Below, piece after piece: positions 47,613 through 57,999 of a stretch of 64,000 nt of DNA (its first letter is position 1; the number at the start of each line of letters is the position of its first letter). The translations under genes and the position numbers were made by a program. Source of the DNA: Nitrosomonas communis. Its GTDB lineage: Bacteria > Pseudomonadota > Gammaproteobacteria > Burkholderiales > Nitrosomonadaceae. The notes under the pieces are model-generated. The model worked only from the letters and a program-made list of their open reading frames with translations. It was not told the DNA's origin and ran no database searches. The stretch spans positions 163,931-227,930 of the forward strand of contig NZ_FOUB01000001.1 of assembly GCF_900114745.1 (NCBI RefSeq), in the 5' to 3' direction.

Positions 47613-48832
47613 TATGCTGTTCTCCTTCCCAACACCACCTCACCGATTGCTTCTAACTGTTTCACCTTTCGGGTCACTGAGGGCGGAAATCGCGATGCAA
47701 GCGCACTCAATTTGTGTCGACGGATAATAGCAGGGTTTTGGGCAAACCGTAATTGCTCATCGTGCGAATAGTCAGCAAAGGCTTTCTCGGTCATAGCTAC
47801 CAGAACCGAACGATCTGGCGCCGATCCTTGCAGGCAGTCTTCCACCCATTGGTGAAATTGTGCTGAGGATTCTTCCCAAGAAGGCCAGACAGCAGCCGTT
47901 AACAATGCCCCCTGTTGCAGTTGCGACAAGGTATCGCGATCTGACAACAAACGACGCAGTATGCTGACGACTCCATCAGCATCGCCACGAGAAACTACGC
48001 ACGCATTTACGCCATCGACGATGTACTCGTCGTGACCTGTAACATCAAACACGACGGCCGTTCCGCCGCAATGAAATATCTCCAGAGGAGGGCCGAACAT
48101 CCCTTCCACTGTACTCAGCTTGACTAAAATATCGCAGGAACGATAGATCTGGGGGGTCTTTATCATGGGCACTTGCGAAAAGACCCTGCTTACCCCAGGA
48201 AGCCAACTGACTGGGGAGCCCGTTAGCACCCAAATATCTCTTGCACCTGATTCTCGCGCTAGGCGAATACTTAGCGCGGTGTTTTTGAATGAAACGCCGA
48301 AATGTCCCTCTACCAGTACGCGAGGCGGTCGAGTCAGGTTGCGCGGTGCAATTGCCGCTCCTGATGGCGTATAGATATCCTTCCGAATACCGTTACGGAC
48401 GAGTACGGCCGCATGACCAAACTTTTCCGCCAGGTATTGCTGAATCCAGGTCGCTTCGGTCACGTACAGGATGGGGAAGCGGTATGTCGTTTCCACTAAA
48501 GCTCGCAAGGGCACTTCTTCCTCAGGATAAAAATTGGATTCGATCGACTGAACAAAATAAGCATATTGTTTAGCCTGGAAATGACCTAGCTCAAAAACCG
48601 TCTTCCACCAGGTCGCAATGATCAGATCGAAATACTCTTTCTTGGCTTCTTCAATGGGAATACAGCGCAAAGCCGGCGCCTCATCATGCCAGGCAAGCGT
48701 TAAGGCGGAAAATGGTTCTTGTACCGCAAGGGTCACATCGAATCCATGATCACGTAAATAAGCTGCGTGCTGAACGATGACATAAGTGCCACCACTGATA
48801 GCCATCGAACCCACAAGAAAACACAATTTCAT
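47609..48832 (-). CDS. Glycosyltransferase, GT4 type
   Basis: A 407-residue GT-B fold transferase. The N-terminal GGTYVIVQHAAYLRDHGFDV loop and the C-terminal nucleotide-sugar site (STVEGMFGPPLEIFHCGGTA, an EX7E-type motif, then VTGHDEYIVDGVNA) mark it as glycosyltransferase family 4. It probably adds a sugar to the exported polysaccharide or its lipid anchor. Its stop overlaps the start of the HAD gene by 4 bp. Confidence 0.87.
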   Translation of the reverse strand: MKLCFLVGSMAISGGTYVIVQHAAYLRDHGFDVTLAVQEPFSALTLAWHDEAPALRCIPIEEAKKEYFDLIIATWWKTVFELGHFQAKQYAYFVQSIESNFYPEEEVPLRALVETTYRFPILYVTEATWIQQYLAEKFGHAAVLVRNGIRKDIYTPSGAAIAPRNLTRPPRVLVEGHFGVSFKNTALSIRLARESGARDIWVLTGSPVSWLPGVSRVFSQVPMIKTPQIYRSCDILVKLSTVEGMFGPPLEIFHCGGTAVVFDVTGHDEYIVDGVNACVVSRGDADGVVSILRRLLSDRDTLSQLQQGALLTAAVWPSWEESSAQFHQWVEDCLQGSAPDRSVLVAMTEKAFADYSHDEQLRFAQNPAIIRRHKLSALASRFPPSVTRKVKQLEAIGEVVLGRRTAY

Positions 48833-48986
48833 CTCTTCTTGTTAAATTCTAAAAATTAGACTCATTATATTTACCAACAGACCAATGTTTAGACAGAGAA
48901 TTCGAGAAGATATTGATCAAATTTTAGCAATCAAACCCTCATCGCACCCTGCTATTAAAAATTGCTACGCCATTCAAAGGTCGCCT

Positions 48987-51308
48987 TCAGCGTCTTTGCC
49001 AACGCCGGAACAAGCTATATAGCATGTCTAACCCTGGCAGCGCCCGTGTTTTGATAGTGAGCCATGGCCAAGATCCCAGTTCTGATGGTCGACGGCGATG
49101 TAACAAATGCCAAGTAAACATCACCTGACTTAATCGAGAAGCGCGACGGTTGGCGTTATCGAACCGGGATTCCTCGAAAACACCGAAGTTTTCAACATGA
49201 TAAACAGAAAATATCCAATCGATCTCCTCTTGAGATGGATGGAAAACCATGTGCGAATGCCGTTTCAGCGTCAGATTAAGCAAATCGTTATCGGCTGGCG
49301 GTGTATTTGCCAAGGCCGCAGCAATCTGCCCAAAGTAATCAAAAATAGGTTGGGAAACTGGCCATACCTTTTCCTCAATCATTTTTTTTTCTTTAAATTC
49401 ATCTTGCACGATTTGTGCATTCCCATTGGCATCTAATACATAGCGTTGGGCTGAGCCGTGATCAGCATGAAGGATGATCTCAAAAAGTGAGCGGTTTTCG
49501 TTAAAGACAGAAAAGCCTGGTGTTAATTGACTAACATTGGAAAAAAGCAAGCCGGTTTTGGCATTCCGGGTAGTAAGATCGCCGCTTGCCACCAGCCCCA
49601 AATAATAGCCCTCAATTCTGACTTTCTCGCCATACAAATGGCTGAGCCAATTAAATAGATTGTCCTGAATAGAGCCTTTCCAGCCGACATCAACCACGTG
49701 CAGCACTTCAGGTATTGAACCGCCTGCCAGGCTAGCAAGGTAGCGTTCGAAAGCAGTACTTCTGGCGATGCGTTCTTCTTCATAAATTTGCTGGAATATC
49801 TTTAGCTTGAGAAGATTTTGAAAGAGCGGGTCACTTGGCAGATCTTCTTTGACAGTCTCAAAAACGCGGGCATCTACCCCGAGTGCTTTCGCCAGGGAAA
49901 GGGTATGTTCTTCGAGTGCCAAACTTTTCAAAAAATCAACGAGCGCGATACGGCGATACTGCCTGAAAAGAACATTAAATCTTTCTTGCGATAATGGCCC
50001 AAGTGAGATCAGGAAAGTAGAACGCCTGGACACTTGAAGATAATGAGTGCGGATAGTGACTGCATTGTCTTTATAGGATTGATAGAGATCAAACATCTCT
50101 TTAAGCGGTTGCCCTTCGCGGGAGAAGAAAAATAAATCTTGTGCGCTCGCTTTGAGTGCCGCGTGATAAAGCCTGGCTATAAAAAGGTAAAGACTGAAAG
50201 CCATGTCGAGGAATGGCGTGGAGGGAGGCTGTTTATTTTGTAGAATCTTTAAAAAAACTTCAGGGCCTATTTTTTTAGAAACGGCATTGAGCACGTTTTT
50301 GAACCCTTTGATGCCTCGTACCTGCAGGGCCACAGTTTCATCACGCCGGCGAATCTGCTCTTCCATCGACTGCATCACAGCCCAGCGCGCTTCGAGCATC
50401 TGCGCTTGGGCGGCAATCGCTTCGTCACGTTGATAAATCTGCTCCTCCATCGATTGCATCACAGCCCAGCGCTCCTCGAGTAACTTTGCTTGGGCGGCAA
50501 TCGCTTCGTCACGTTGGCGAATCATATTTTCCGCGCGCTGAAAGGATATTCTGACGGGTTCTACTTCTTCCTGGTCGAGCACAATCTTAGGTATGCTCTG
50601 GAGGAATTTTTGCATAAGACCCAGCTTATTCAAGGCCGACCCAACCCGAGCCTTTCCGCCGGCAATAAAGAACAGCGACCCTGCGATCTTATTCAGATGG
50701 TTGTCACGTAAGATGATCTGCCCCGCAGAAGAGTCAGATGTCTTTAGATCGAGAGGACGAAAAAGAGTGCCCACAGTAAATTCAGCGGAAAACATTCGAG
50801 CCGAATCAAAATATCGGCCGAGCAAATCCTCGAGCCCTTTGTGAGTAAAACGATGCAGATGAAAGGGATTAGGCCCGTATACTCGTTCGCACAGCTCCTC
50901 ATAGTCAGCACTCGGAACGCTTCCAATCAGTAGACCCTCTGCTTTGAGGGCGTGGCTAACATTCCGAATGCAAATCTCAGGATCGTGCGTGTGCTCAAGC
51001 GTTTCAAGTGTAATAAAAGTATCGATGCTGGCTGCTTCACATGAATTATCCTCAAGCGTACCTACAGTAAAGGTGAAACCTGGCCTGGCATAATTTTCCG
51101 TTGCATACTGGACGGCTTCCTCTGAAGGATCCATGCCAAGATAGGAAATAACAGCTTTTCCTTTGCCTAGCAGGGTACTTCCATAGCCAATGCCACAAGC
51201 ACAATCAACCACCTTACCTTCAGCCAGCATAGAAGCAAGCGCATATCGATGGAAATGCTCGTCTCTTAAGGTTGAGCGTTCAAATAAATCTATTGTGGCG
51301 CGTTCCAT
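48987..51308 (-). CDS. Methyltransferase, coiled-coil ruler-like segment and COG5610-like domain fusion
   Basis: A 773-residue three-part protein. Residues 1-225 form a class I SAM methyltransferase (VVDCACGIGYGSTLLG at 33-48, DTFITLETLEHTHD at 96-109). Residues about 250-335 form a helical segment with 28-residue repeats: RDEAIAAQAKLLEERW at 266 and RDEAIAAQAQMLEARW at 294, each followed by AVMQSMEEQI, then a third partial RDETVALQ at 322. Residues about 365-640 carry the domain shared with the HAD protein: FFFSREGQ (393-400), VSRRSTF (426-432) and VVDVGWKGSIQDNL (538-551). The layout recalls WbdD of ABC-exported O-antigens, where a methyltransferase caps the chain and a coiled coil sets its length; that is inference. 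Confidence 0.75.
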   Translation of the reverse strand: MERATIDLFERSTLRDEHFHRYALASMLAEGKVVDCACGIGYGSTLLGKGKAVISYLGMDPSEEAVQYATENYARPGFTFTVGTLEDNSCEAASIDTFITLETLEHTHDPEICIRNVSHALKAEGLLIGSVPSADYEELCERVYGPNPFHLHRFTHKGLEDLLGRYFDSARMFSAEFTVGTLFRPLDLKTSDSSAGQIILRDNHLNKIAGSLFFIAGGKARVGSALNKLGLMQKFLQSIPKIVLDQEEVEPVRISFQRAENMIRQRDEAIAAQAKLLEERWAVMQSMEEQIYQRDEAIAAQAQMLEARWAVMQSMEEQIRRRDETVALQVRGIKGFKNVLNAVSKKIGPEVFLKILQNKQPPSTPFLDMAFSLYLFIARLYHAALKASAQDLFFFSREGQPLKEMFDLYQSYKDNAVTIRTHYLQVSRRSTFLISLGPLSQERFNVLFRQYRRIALVDFLKSLALEEHTLSLAKALGVDARVFETVKEDLPSDPLFQNLLKLKIFQQIYEEERIARSTAFERYLASLAGGSIPEVLHVVDVGWKGSIQDNLFNWLSHLYGEKVRIEGYYLGLVASGDLTTRNAKTGLLFSNVSQLTPGFSVFNENRSLFEIILHADHGSAQRYVLDANGNAQIVQDEFKEKKMIEEKVWPVSQPIFDYFGQIAAALANTPPADNDLLNLTLKRHSHMVFHPSQEEIDWIFSVYHVENFGVFEESRFDNANRRASRLSQVMFTWHLLHRRRPSELGSWPWLTIKTRALPGLDMLYSLFRRWQRR
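50341..50516 (-). repeat. 84-bp tandem repeats encoding a coiled coil
   Basis: Two near-identical 84-bp units and a partial third lie inside the methyltransferase gene. They share CCAGCG..CTTGGGCGGCAATCGCTTCGTCACGTTG segments (read in parts) and encode 28-residue helical repeats in frame. Unit number could change by slippage without breaking the frame. Confidence 0.88.
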
Positions 51309-51332
51309 TCGGCTAATGTTTAGTTTGTTGCG

Positions 51333-52685
51333 CTACAATATTGACTGCCCTGGGAGGCGTTCCGAAGTCTTGGTGATCGTGCTCCCAGCTCGTTGTGTTC
51401 TCGACACATTCGCATAACTAATCACCTCTCGGCTCCAAGTGTGGGGGATATCGACAATGCCCACTGCTCTAAAGTCATCATTCACTGAAAAATGGCAGAC
51501 GGGAACAGCTTCAGCCAGGATGCTCATACCTCGACCATCGTTTACAGCCACCCGCCATTTATATTTGCCCGAAACAAGTGGTAACGAAGGAAAATATACG
51601 CTGACGTGGGCCTCGCTTTCGGGTGAAAACTCGGCTAGGCCTTGCATTCTGGTTGTCGTGCCAAAAACATAAGTGTTGTCTTCACGATACAAATTTACCA
51701 CGAACGAAATGGTGTCGGAATAGGTGCCGTGTATTTCATAATCGAACTCGATACAGACGGGGTCACAGCTGTTAATCTCGGTGGCATGCCGAACATTACC
51801 GGCAATCAACGTAGGGTTTTTAATAACGATAGCGAAACCAGAGGAAGCAGCGTTCCCGCCAATATTCGAAGGATGAGGAGCGGGATCTGATGACTCAGCC
51901 TTTTCAGCCCTGGCTTTTGAACCAGCCGCGGAGCAATAGGCGATATATTCGTCCATGACCTTTTCGGAAGACTCAAACATACGCAGCCTTCCTTCCTGCA
52001 ACAACAGGGCTTTTCGACAAATTGAGCGAATCTGATAGGCATCATGGGAAACCAGCAAAATGGAAACGCCATCATCCATCATTTGATAAAGTTTCTTGAT
52101 GCACTTCTGTTGGAAGGGCACATCACCCACCGCTAATATTTCGTCCACAATCAACACATCCGGTTCGACGTGAATAGCTGCAGAAAACGCTAGACGCGCA
52201 TACATCCCGCTAGAGTAGATTTTTACTGGTTGCTCAATAAATTCACCGATATCAGCAAAAGCAGCAATATCTTCGTATTTCTTATCAATCTGATCTGAAC
52301 CAAATCCCTGCAGGGCAATGCTCAAATAGATATTATCTTTTCCACTGAATTCCGGATTAAATCCAGAGCCGAGTTCAAGCAGGGCACTTATTCTCCCAAA
52401 AGTTTCCACTGTCCCGGCAGTAGGCGTTAATGTCCCTGCAATAATCTGCAATAAGGTGGATTTCCCTGAACCATTTCGGCCCAAAATGCCCATGCTCTCA
52501 CCTTTTTTGATTTCGAATGAAACATCTTTCAATGCCCAGAACTCCTTGAAGTACTGTTGTCCTGCTTCGCCAACAAAGCGGCGAAGTCGAGGAAAGATAA
52601 ACTGCTTCAATCGATCACGCGGGGTTGCATAGATGTGATAGCACTTGCTTAAGTTCTCAACCTTGATGGCAATCTCAGAGGACAT
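51333..52685 (-). CDS. wzt: Polysaccharide ABC exporter ATPase Wzt with C-terminal binding domain
   Basis: A 450-residue ATP-binding subunit. Walker A GRNGSGKST, signature YSSGMYARLAFS, Walker B VLIVDEILAVGD and the H-loop LLVSHD are intact in the first 250 residues. Residues about 290-440 are an extra beta-rich domain (VCIEFDYEIHGTYSDTISFV, FPSLPLVSGKYKWRVAVNDG) like the Wzt carbohydrate-binding domain that recognises the capped chain end. The ATG at 52685 gives MSSEIAIKVENLSKCY, the usual start, and overlaps the permease gene by 11 bp. Confidence 0.93.
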   Translation of the reverse strand: MSSEIAIKVENLSKCYHIYATPRDRLKQFIFPRLRRFVGEAGQQYFKEFWALKDVSFEIKKGESMGILGRNGSGKSTLLQIIAGTLTPTAGTVETFGRISALLELGSGFNPEFSGKDNIYLSIALQGFGSDQIDKKYEDIAAFADIGEFIEQPVKIYSSGMYARLAFSAAIHVEPDVLIVDEILAVGDVPFQQKCIKKLYQMMDDGVSILLVSHDAYQIRSICRKALLLQEGRLRMFESSEKVMDEYIAYCSAAGSKARAEKAESSDPAPHPSNIGGNAASSGFAIVIKNPTLIAGNVRHATEINSCDPVCIEFDYEIHGTYSDTISFVVNLYREDNTYVFGTTTRMQGLAEFSPESEAHVSVYFPSLPLVSGKYKWRVAVNDGRGMSILAEAVPVCHFSVNDDFRAVGIVDIPHTWSREVISYANVSRTQRAGSTITKTSERLPGQSIL

Positions 52686-53502
52686 CTGCGAATCCTTTGC
52701 GTGTTTTCTGGAACCAGGCAAATCCAAACCAAGCAATGATTGCGGCAAGTAACATGTACATCGCCCAGGCACCCCAATCCAATCCTTTACCCCAAATCAT
52801 CACGTCCCGGGCTTGTTCAACGGTGAATGTTAACGGGCTGATTTGCATAAATAAGTGATATTCTTCAGGCAAAGCAGCGATAGGGTAAAAAATGGGCGAT
52901 AAAAACATGAGTGCAGTCATCATTACCCCAATAATTTGACTGACATCACGCAGATAGACGCCTAGCGAAGCCAAAAACCAACTCAATCCCAGAGTCATCA
53001 AAAAGAAAGGGATCAACAGGACAGGTAGCAGTACAATAGTGGCTTGGGGAATACCGAAAAAAATCAAGTAAAACACCAACCAGACAAATAAGCTAATCAA
53101 TAGGTGAAAAGCAGCAGAACCCATGGCTACAAAAGAGAGTATTTCGAGCGGAAAGACGACTTTTTTAACATAATTGACATTCCCCAGAACCAGACTGGGT
53201 GCTCGATTTAAGCACTCTGCAAATAAATTAAAAAGCATAAGCCCCGCAAAAAGCACCAAGGCAAATTCTGTTTTGGATTCAGTACCACCCATCCAGCGTG
53301 CCTTGAAAACCACACTGAATACAAATGTATAAACAGTCAGCATGAGTACGGGATTGAAGAATGACCACAATAACCCCATGATAGATCCGCGATAACGACC
53401 AATTACTTCACGTTTGATCAGATTATAAATTAGACTCCGGTTGGTCTTGAGCGTGTTAAGTAATACAAAGGGAGAAATCGATCGGGCTGCGTGCGGATTC
53501 AA
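52675..53502 (-). CDS. wzm: Polysaccharide ABC exporter permease Wzm
   Basis: A 275-residue ABC-2 type permease with six hydrophobic segments. REVIGRYRGSIMGLLWSFF near residue 31 is the family signature. It would form the inner-membrane channel for lipid-linked O-antigen or capsule together with Wzt. It is the first gene of the minus-strand polysaccharide operon. Confidence 0.93.
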   Translation of the reverse strand: MNPHAARSISPFVLLNTLKTNRSLIYNLIKREVIGRYRGSIMGLLWSFFNPVLMLTVYTFVFSVVFKARWMGGTESKTEFALVLFAGLMLFNLFAECLNRAPSLVLGNVNYVKKVVFPLEILSFVAMGSAAFHLLISLFVWLVFYLIFFGIPQATIVLLPVLLIPFFLMTLGLSWFLASLGVYLRDVSQIIGVMMTALMFLSPIFYPIAALPEEYHLFMQISPLTFTVEQARDVMIWGKGLDWGAWAMYMLLAAIIAWFGFAWFQKTRKGFADVL

Positions 53503-53691
53503 TTTTTAAAACTCCAGCTTATGAATATATTTGGTGAGCTTGCAAGGTATCAAAAAGCTTCTGAAAGGTGATTCGATTGGATAGTTTGATGGCATAGAAG
53601 ATTGGAATGAAATATCTTAATACTATATTACATAATCCTGACAATAATTGCAGGCACGCTCATTTGCGAGTAATGACAGCCATGCTCAGAT

Positions 53692-54879
53692 TTAATCTGA
53701 TACTTTCAAGATAAGTCCCTTGAGGTAGGCACCTTCCGGAAAACTAAGCAAGATGGGATGATCTGGCGCTGCCATCTGCTGTTCAATAATATGTGCACTG
53801 ATACCGGCGTCCAAAGCAGCCCCAGCGATGATTTTCTGAAACAGATCACTACTGATTCCACTTGAGCAGGAATAGGTTGCCAATATGCCGCCAGGTCTGA
53901 GTAATTTGAAAGCGAGTAGATTGATATCCTTGTATCCACGCGCTGCTTTAGCCGCAAACGAAGCCGTTGGCGCAAATTTAGGCGGATCAAGAATGATCAG
54001 ATCAAATTTTCGATTCTGATCACGCAATTTACGCAGCATTTGAAATACATCAGCACATTGCCATTCTTGGGAATCCGTTGCCAGTCCGTTCAAGGCAAAA
54101 TTGCGTTGTGCGAGTTTCAATGCCTCCTCTGATGAATCCACTGACAGGACTGACTTGGCGCCCCCTCGCTTGGCGTAGACAGAAAAACCGCCGCTGTAGC
54201 AGAAGCAGTTGAGCACATCTTTTTCTTTTGCCAAGGTGCCGATTTTGGCACGATTATCGCGCTGATCCAGATAGAACCCTGTTTTCTGTCCAGCCATGAC
54301 ATCCACAGCAAAATGTAGACCATTTTCTTCAATAATCAGATCATGGGGCAATTCACCCCACAGCACACCAGTATGTTTAATCAAGCCTTCTAATTCACGT
54401 ACATCGGTATCGGAGCGTTCGTAAATACAAATGGGGTGACATAAATCCTTTAAAATATCCAGGATCACTTCCCGCCAGCGTTCTGCCCCTACACTGCCAA
54501 TCTGGAAAACCAGTATGCGATCGTATTGATCGATTACTAAGCCAGGCAAGCCGTCGGATTCACCGTGCACCAAGCGGCAGCCCGTACTAAACTGAGACAA
54601 GCCCAGATCTTTGCGAAATCGCAATGCGTGAGTTAATTTTCGGTAAAAGAAGGCTTCATCAATACGCTCATCTTGTTGCCACGACCAAACGCGAGCAGCA
54701 ATCGGTGCTTTGGAATTATAGGCTGCATGGGCAAGGAAAACATTCTGGCTCGTATATATCTGGACAGTGTCACCATCGCTCGGATGACCTTCTACACGAC
54801 TAATTGCACCCGAATAGATCCATGGGTGCCGACGCAACAGGGATTTTTCTTTCCCTGCCTTGAGGATGATTTTCTTCAT
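53692..54879 (-). CDS. rlmI: 23S rRNA methyltransferase, RlmI type
   Basis: A 395-residue class I SAM-dependent methyltransferase with an N-terminal PUA domain (residues 1-80, SLLRRHPWIYSGAISRVEG). Catalytic blocks are VLNCFCYSGGFSVYA (SAM motif I), LDPPKFA (target-base motif) and the cysteine in ATYSCSSG. E. coli RlmI makes m5C1962 in 23S rRNA. The RlmI subgroup name is by resemblance. Confidence 0.88.
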   Translation of the reverse strand: MKKIILKAGKEKSLLRRHPWIYSGAISRVEGHPSDGDTVQIYTSQNVFLAHAAYNSKAPIAARVWSWQQDERIDEAFFYRKLTHALRFRKDLGLSQFSTGCRLVHGESDGLPGLVIDQYDRILVFQIGSVGAERWREVILDILKDLCHPICIYERSDTDVRELEGLIKHTGVLWGELPHDLIIEENGLHFAVDVMAGQKTGFYLDQRDNRAKIGTLAKEKDVLNCFCYSGGFSVYAKRGGAKSVLSVDSSEEALKLAQRNFALNGLATDSQEWQCADVFQMLRKLRDQNRKFDLIILDPPKFAPTASFAAKAARGYKDINLLAFKLLRPGGILATYSCSSGISSDLFQKIIAGAALDAGISAHIIEQQMAAPDHPILLSFPEGAYLKGLILKVSD

Positions 54880-54919
54880 AAAGCTTTAGCTAGTGAGTTC
54901 TCGGCAATCAAATGGTTGC

Positions 54920-57007
54920 TTACTTGGATAAATTGTTTTCTGGCGCAGCATCGGGAATCTGTGCAATGTTATCAAGCCATAGGGTTGCTTCACTATCGCT
55001 GGGTGCTCGATAATCTCCACGCGGTGAAAGTGAACCACCTGAACCCACCTTGGGTGCATTGGGGATGCAACTGCGCTTGAATTGGCTGATCTGGAAAAAG
55101 CGGTAGGCAAAAACATGTAGCCATTGTTTGATTTCACCAATATCATACTGGTTCCGCCTGTATTCAGGTATGCCAGGCCAGCGGCCTTGTGTACGGTCAC
55201 GCCAGCTACAATAGGCCAGGAAAGCAATTTTGCTCGGCAGGTAACCAAAGCGGGTGATGTAATACAAGTTGAAATCCTGCAATTCATAAGGACCAATGAT
55301 GGCTTCCGTGCGTTGAGCAGGCTGATTACTCTCTGTTTTTCCTGGAACGAGTTCAGGGCTGATTTCTGTGTCCAGGATGGCATGCAGGACGAGACTGACT
55401 TTATGACCAAGTTGATCAGTATCAGCAATCCAGCGAATCAGAAATTGAATCAGTGTCTTGGGTACACTCGCATTAATGGCATAGTGTGACATGTGGTCGC
55501 CGACGCCATAAGTACACCAACCCAAAGCCAATTCACTCAAATCTCCCGTACCAAGCACCAAGCCATGGTGATAATTTGCCAGACGAAAAAGGTGATTGGT
55601 ACGTTCACCTGCCTGTACATTCTCAAAGGTGACATCATAGACCGGTTCACCATGAATGAATGGATGGTCGAGATCCCGCAGCATTTGCTCGCAACTTGGC
55701 CGGATATCGATTTGATGCGCAGCGCAGCCAAGCACTTGCATGAGGGCTGTGGCATTGGTCAAGGTATGTTCGCTGGTAGCAAAGCCGGGCATGGTATAGG
55801 CGAGAATGTTCGTGCGTGGAAAGTGCAGTACATCCATCGCGCGGGCTGCCACAATGAGCGCATGAGTGGAATCCAGCCCTCCTGAGACGCCAATCACGAT
55901 CTTGTGGATACCTGTGTGTTTCAGCCGTTTGACTAAACCCTGCACTTGAATATGGTAAGCTTCAAAACAATGGCTATCGCGTGTGGCAGGATCGGCAGGA
56001 ACATAAGGAAAGCGATCATACTGGCGCTGGCAAAGTAGCCGGGCGTTAGTGGGTAAGGTGATCTCAAAGGAAATTTTACGGAATTGTTGAATTTCTTCTC
56101 GATAATACTGCGCGCTCTGACCAAAGCTGTTTTGCCGCATGCGCTCCTGAACCAAGTGATCCAGATCCACGTCCGCAAAAATTAATTGTGAACCGTCATG
56201 AAATCGGCTGGATTCAGCCAGGAGAATCCCATTTTCATAAACCATGGCATGACCGTCCCAGGCAAGATCCGTAGTCGATTCACCCGTACCGGCTGCGGTA
56301 TAAAGGTATGCTGCAAGGCAGTGCGCTGATTGATTGGCTACCAGGTTATGACGATATTCCTGTTTGCCAATCGTGACGTTAGAGGCCGAAAGATTGAGCA
56401 GCAGGGTAGCGCCGGACAACGCGGCATGAGATGAAGGTGGGACAGGCACCCATAGATCCTCGCAAATTTCGGTAAAGAAACGGAAGTGAGGTTGGTTCTT
56501 GGCCAGAAACACCAGTTTTTCGCCAAAGGGGATGGCGCTTTGGCCGCATAGCGAAATAGTGTCGCAGCAAGCGGCGGTAGCCGGCGCAAATTGCCGCATC
56601 TCATAGAATTCCCGATAATTGGGAAGGAAAGTCTTGGGGACGACACCCAGAATGCGACCACGATACACTATCGCAGCGCAGTTGAAAAGTAGATGGTTCA
56701 CTTGCAGCGGTAAGCCGACCACTGTGATCAGTTCAAGTTGCTCGGAAGCTTCTAACACTCTGCTGAGTGCCTCCATCGCGCCTGCAAGCAAGGTCTGTTG
56801 ATGGAATAAGTCTTCACATGAGTAAGCCGTCAGCCCTAACTCCGGAAAGAGAGCAAGGATGGCATGTTGCTCAACCGCCTGTCTCATGAGCGTGATGGTG
56901 GCAGCAGCATTAAATGCTGGATCAGCCACGCGCAGATCAGGTATCCCGACAGCGACGCGGACAAAGCCGTGACGATATAAATTAAAAAATTCTGAATGTG
57001 TTGGCAT
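54920..57007 (-). CDS. nadE: Glutamine-dependent NAD+ synthetase
   Basis: A 695-residue two-domain enzyme for the last step of NAD synthesis. The N-terminal nitrilase-like glutaminase domain has FPELGLTAY (Glu), [14 protein letters not shown] (Lys) and the nucleophile region TEICEDLW (Cys). The C-terminal synthetase has the PP-loop [15 protein letters not shown]. The protein is about the size of the long form found in many bacteria. It starts 3 bp after nadC, so nadC-nadE is one operon. Confidence 0.95.
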   Translation of the reverse strand: MPTHSEFFNLYRHGFVRVAVGIPDLRVADPAFNAAATITLMRQAVEQHAILALFPELGLTAYSCEDLFHQQTLLAGAMEALSRVLEASEQLELITVVGLPLQVNHLLFNCAAIVYRGRILGVVPKTFLPNYREFYEMRQFAPATAACCDTISLCGQSAIPFGEKLVFLAKNQPHFRFFTEICEDLWVPVPPSSHAALSGATLLLNLSASNVTIGKQEYRHNLVANQSAHCLAAYLYTAAGTGESTTDLAWDGHAMVYENGILLAESSRFHDGSQLIFADVDLDHLVQERMRQNSFGQSAQYYREEIQQFRKISFEITLPTNARLLCQRQYDRFPYVPADPATRDSHCFEAYHIQVQGLVKRLKHTGIHKIVIGVSGGLDSTHALIVAARAMDVLHFPRTNILAYTMPGFATSEHTLTNATALMQVLGCAAHQIDIRPSCEQMLRDLDHPFIHGEPVYDVTFENVQAGERTNHLFRLANYHHGLVLGTGDLSELALGWCTYGVGDHMSHYAINASVPKTLIQFLIRWIADTDQLGHKVSLVLHAILDTEISPELVPGKTESNQPAQRTEAIIGPYELQDFNLYYITRFGYLPSKIAFLAYCSWRDRTQGRWPGIPEYRRNQYDIGEIKQWLHVFAYRFFQISQFKRSCIPNAPKVGSGGSLSPRGDYRAPSDSEATLWLDNIAQIPDAAPENNLSK

Positions 57008-57010
57008 AGG

Positions 57011-57862
57011 CTAAACAGTCGGCAGAAAGCGCATCGATAAATCCAATGCCTTGATATCTTTAGTCAGACTGCCGATAGAAATTCTGTCTACTCCTGTTTC
57101 CGCTACCGTGCGCACATTTGCCAGAGTGATATTGCCCGAGGCTTCAAGAATAGCGCGTTTACCTGTGAGTTGTTGATTCAATGCAACCGCTTGGCGCAAT
57201 CTTTCAGGATCGAAATTGTCCAGCAGGATCATGGGGGCCCCTGCATGGAGTGCTTGTTGCAACTCATCCAGCGTTTCAACCTCAATTTGAATAAATACGC
57301 CAGGGGGCGTGATTTCCCTGGCTTTTCGTAAAGCCAGCTGAATTCCTCCCGTAGCCAGAATGTGATTTTCCTTGATGAGAATGCCATCGTATAATCCGAA
57401 ACGGTGATTACTCCCGCCGCCGCATTTCACTGCATATTTTTGTGCAAATCTTAATCCGGGCAAAGTTTTGCGCGTATCGACAATCACTGCACCTGTGCCT
57501 GAAATGACATCAACATAGCGCCGCGTCTGGGTGGCAACTGCAGAAAGCATTTGCAGGAAATTCAATGCTGTGCGTTCTGCCGTTAACAGGGCTCTGGCGT
57601 TTCCTGTTATTTCACACAGTTTTTGATCTACTTGAACTTTCTCGCCTTCCTGGGCCAACCAGTTTATTTTGATAGCGTGAGATAGCTGCCGGAAACATTC
57701 TTCGAACCAGGCCGCACCGCACAATACTGCTTGCTCCCTACTGATCACGCTAGCCGTCAGAGCTTTATCTGCAGGGACCAATAATGCAGTCAGATCACCT
57801 GCGCCAATATCTTCTGCTAGTGCCAAACTCACATGCTTCTTGATTTCTTCATGCCCGATCAT
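57011..57862 (-). CDS. nadC: Nicotinate-nucleotide pyrophosphorylase (quinolinate phosphoribosyltransferase)
   Basis: NadC converts quinolinate and PRPP to nicotinate mononucleotide, the step that feeds NadD and then NadE. The 283-residue protein shows LALAEDIGAGDLTALLVP, RTALNFLQMLSAVAT, DTRKTLPGLRFAQKYAVKCG and the C-terminal ASGNITLANVRTVAETGVD with ISIGSLTKD. The ATG at 57862 is preferred; a GTG at 57880 would add six residues. It is followed immediately by nadE. Confidence 0.95.
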   Translation of the reverse strand: MIGHEEIKKHVSLALAEDIGAGDLTALLVPADKALTASVISREQAVLCGAAWFEECFRQLSHAIKINWLAQEGEKVQVDQKLCEITGNARALLTAERTALNFLQMLSAVATQTRRYVDVISGTGAVIVDTRKTLPGLRFAQKYAVKCGGGSNHRFGLYDGILIKENHILATGGIQLALRKAREITPPGVFIQIEVETLDELQQALHAGAPMILLDNFDPERLRQAVALNQQLTGKRAILEASGNITLANVRTVAETGVDRISIGSLTKDIKALDLSMRFLPTV

Positions 57863-57999
57863 GGAATACTCTATCTTCACTATATCACTCTACTCGTCAT
57901 TATCTCATTGTATAGCAATTGGCTGCCTCTTGATTCGGTCTTGATTCAGCCGGTTCGAATTCATCATTTATTTCACCCATAATCAGATGAAATGGCTAA

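Noticed and set aside
54886..55428. 180-codon minus-strand gene at the nadE 3' end
   Set aside because: It lies in another frame inside nadE, whose own frame has full family motifs.
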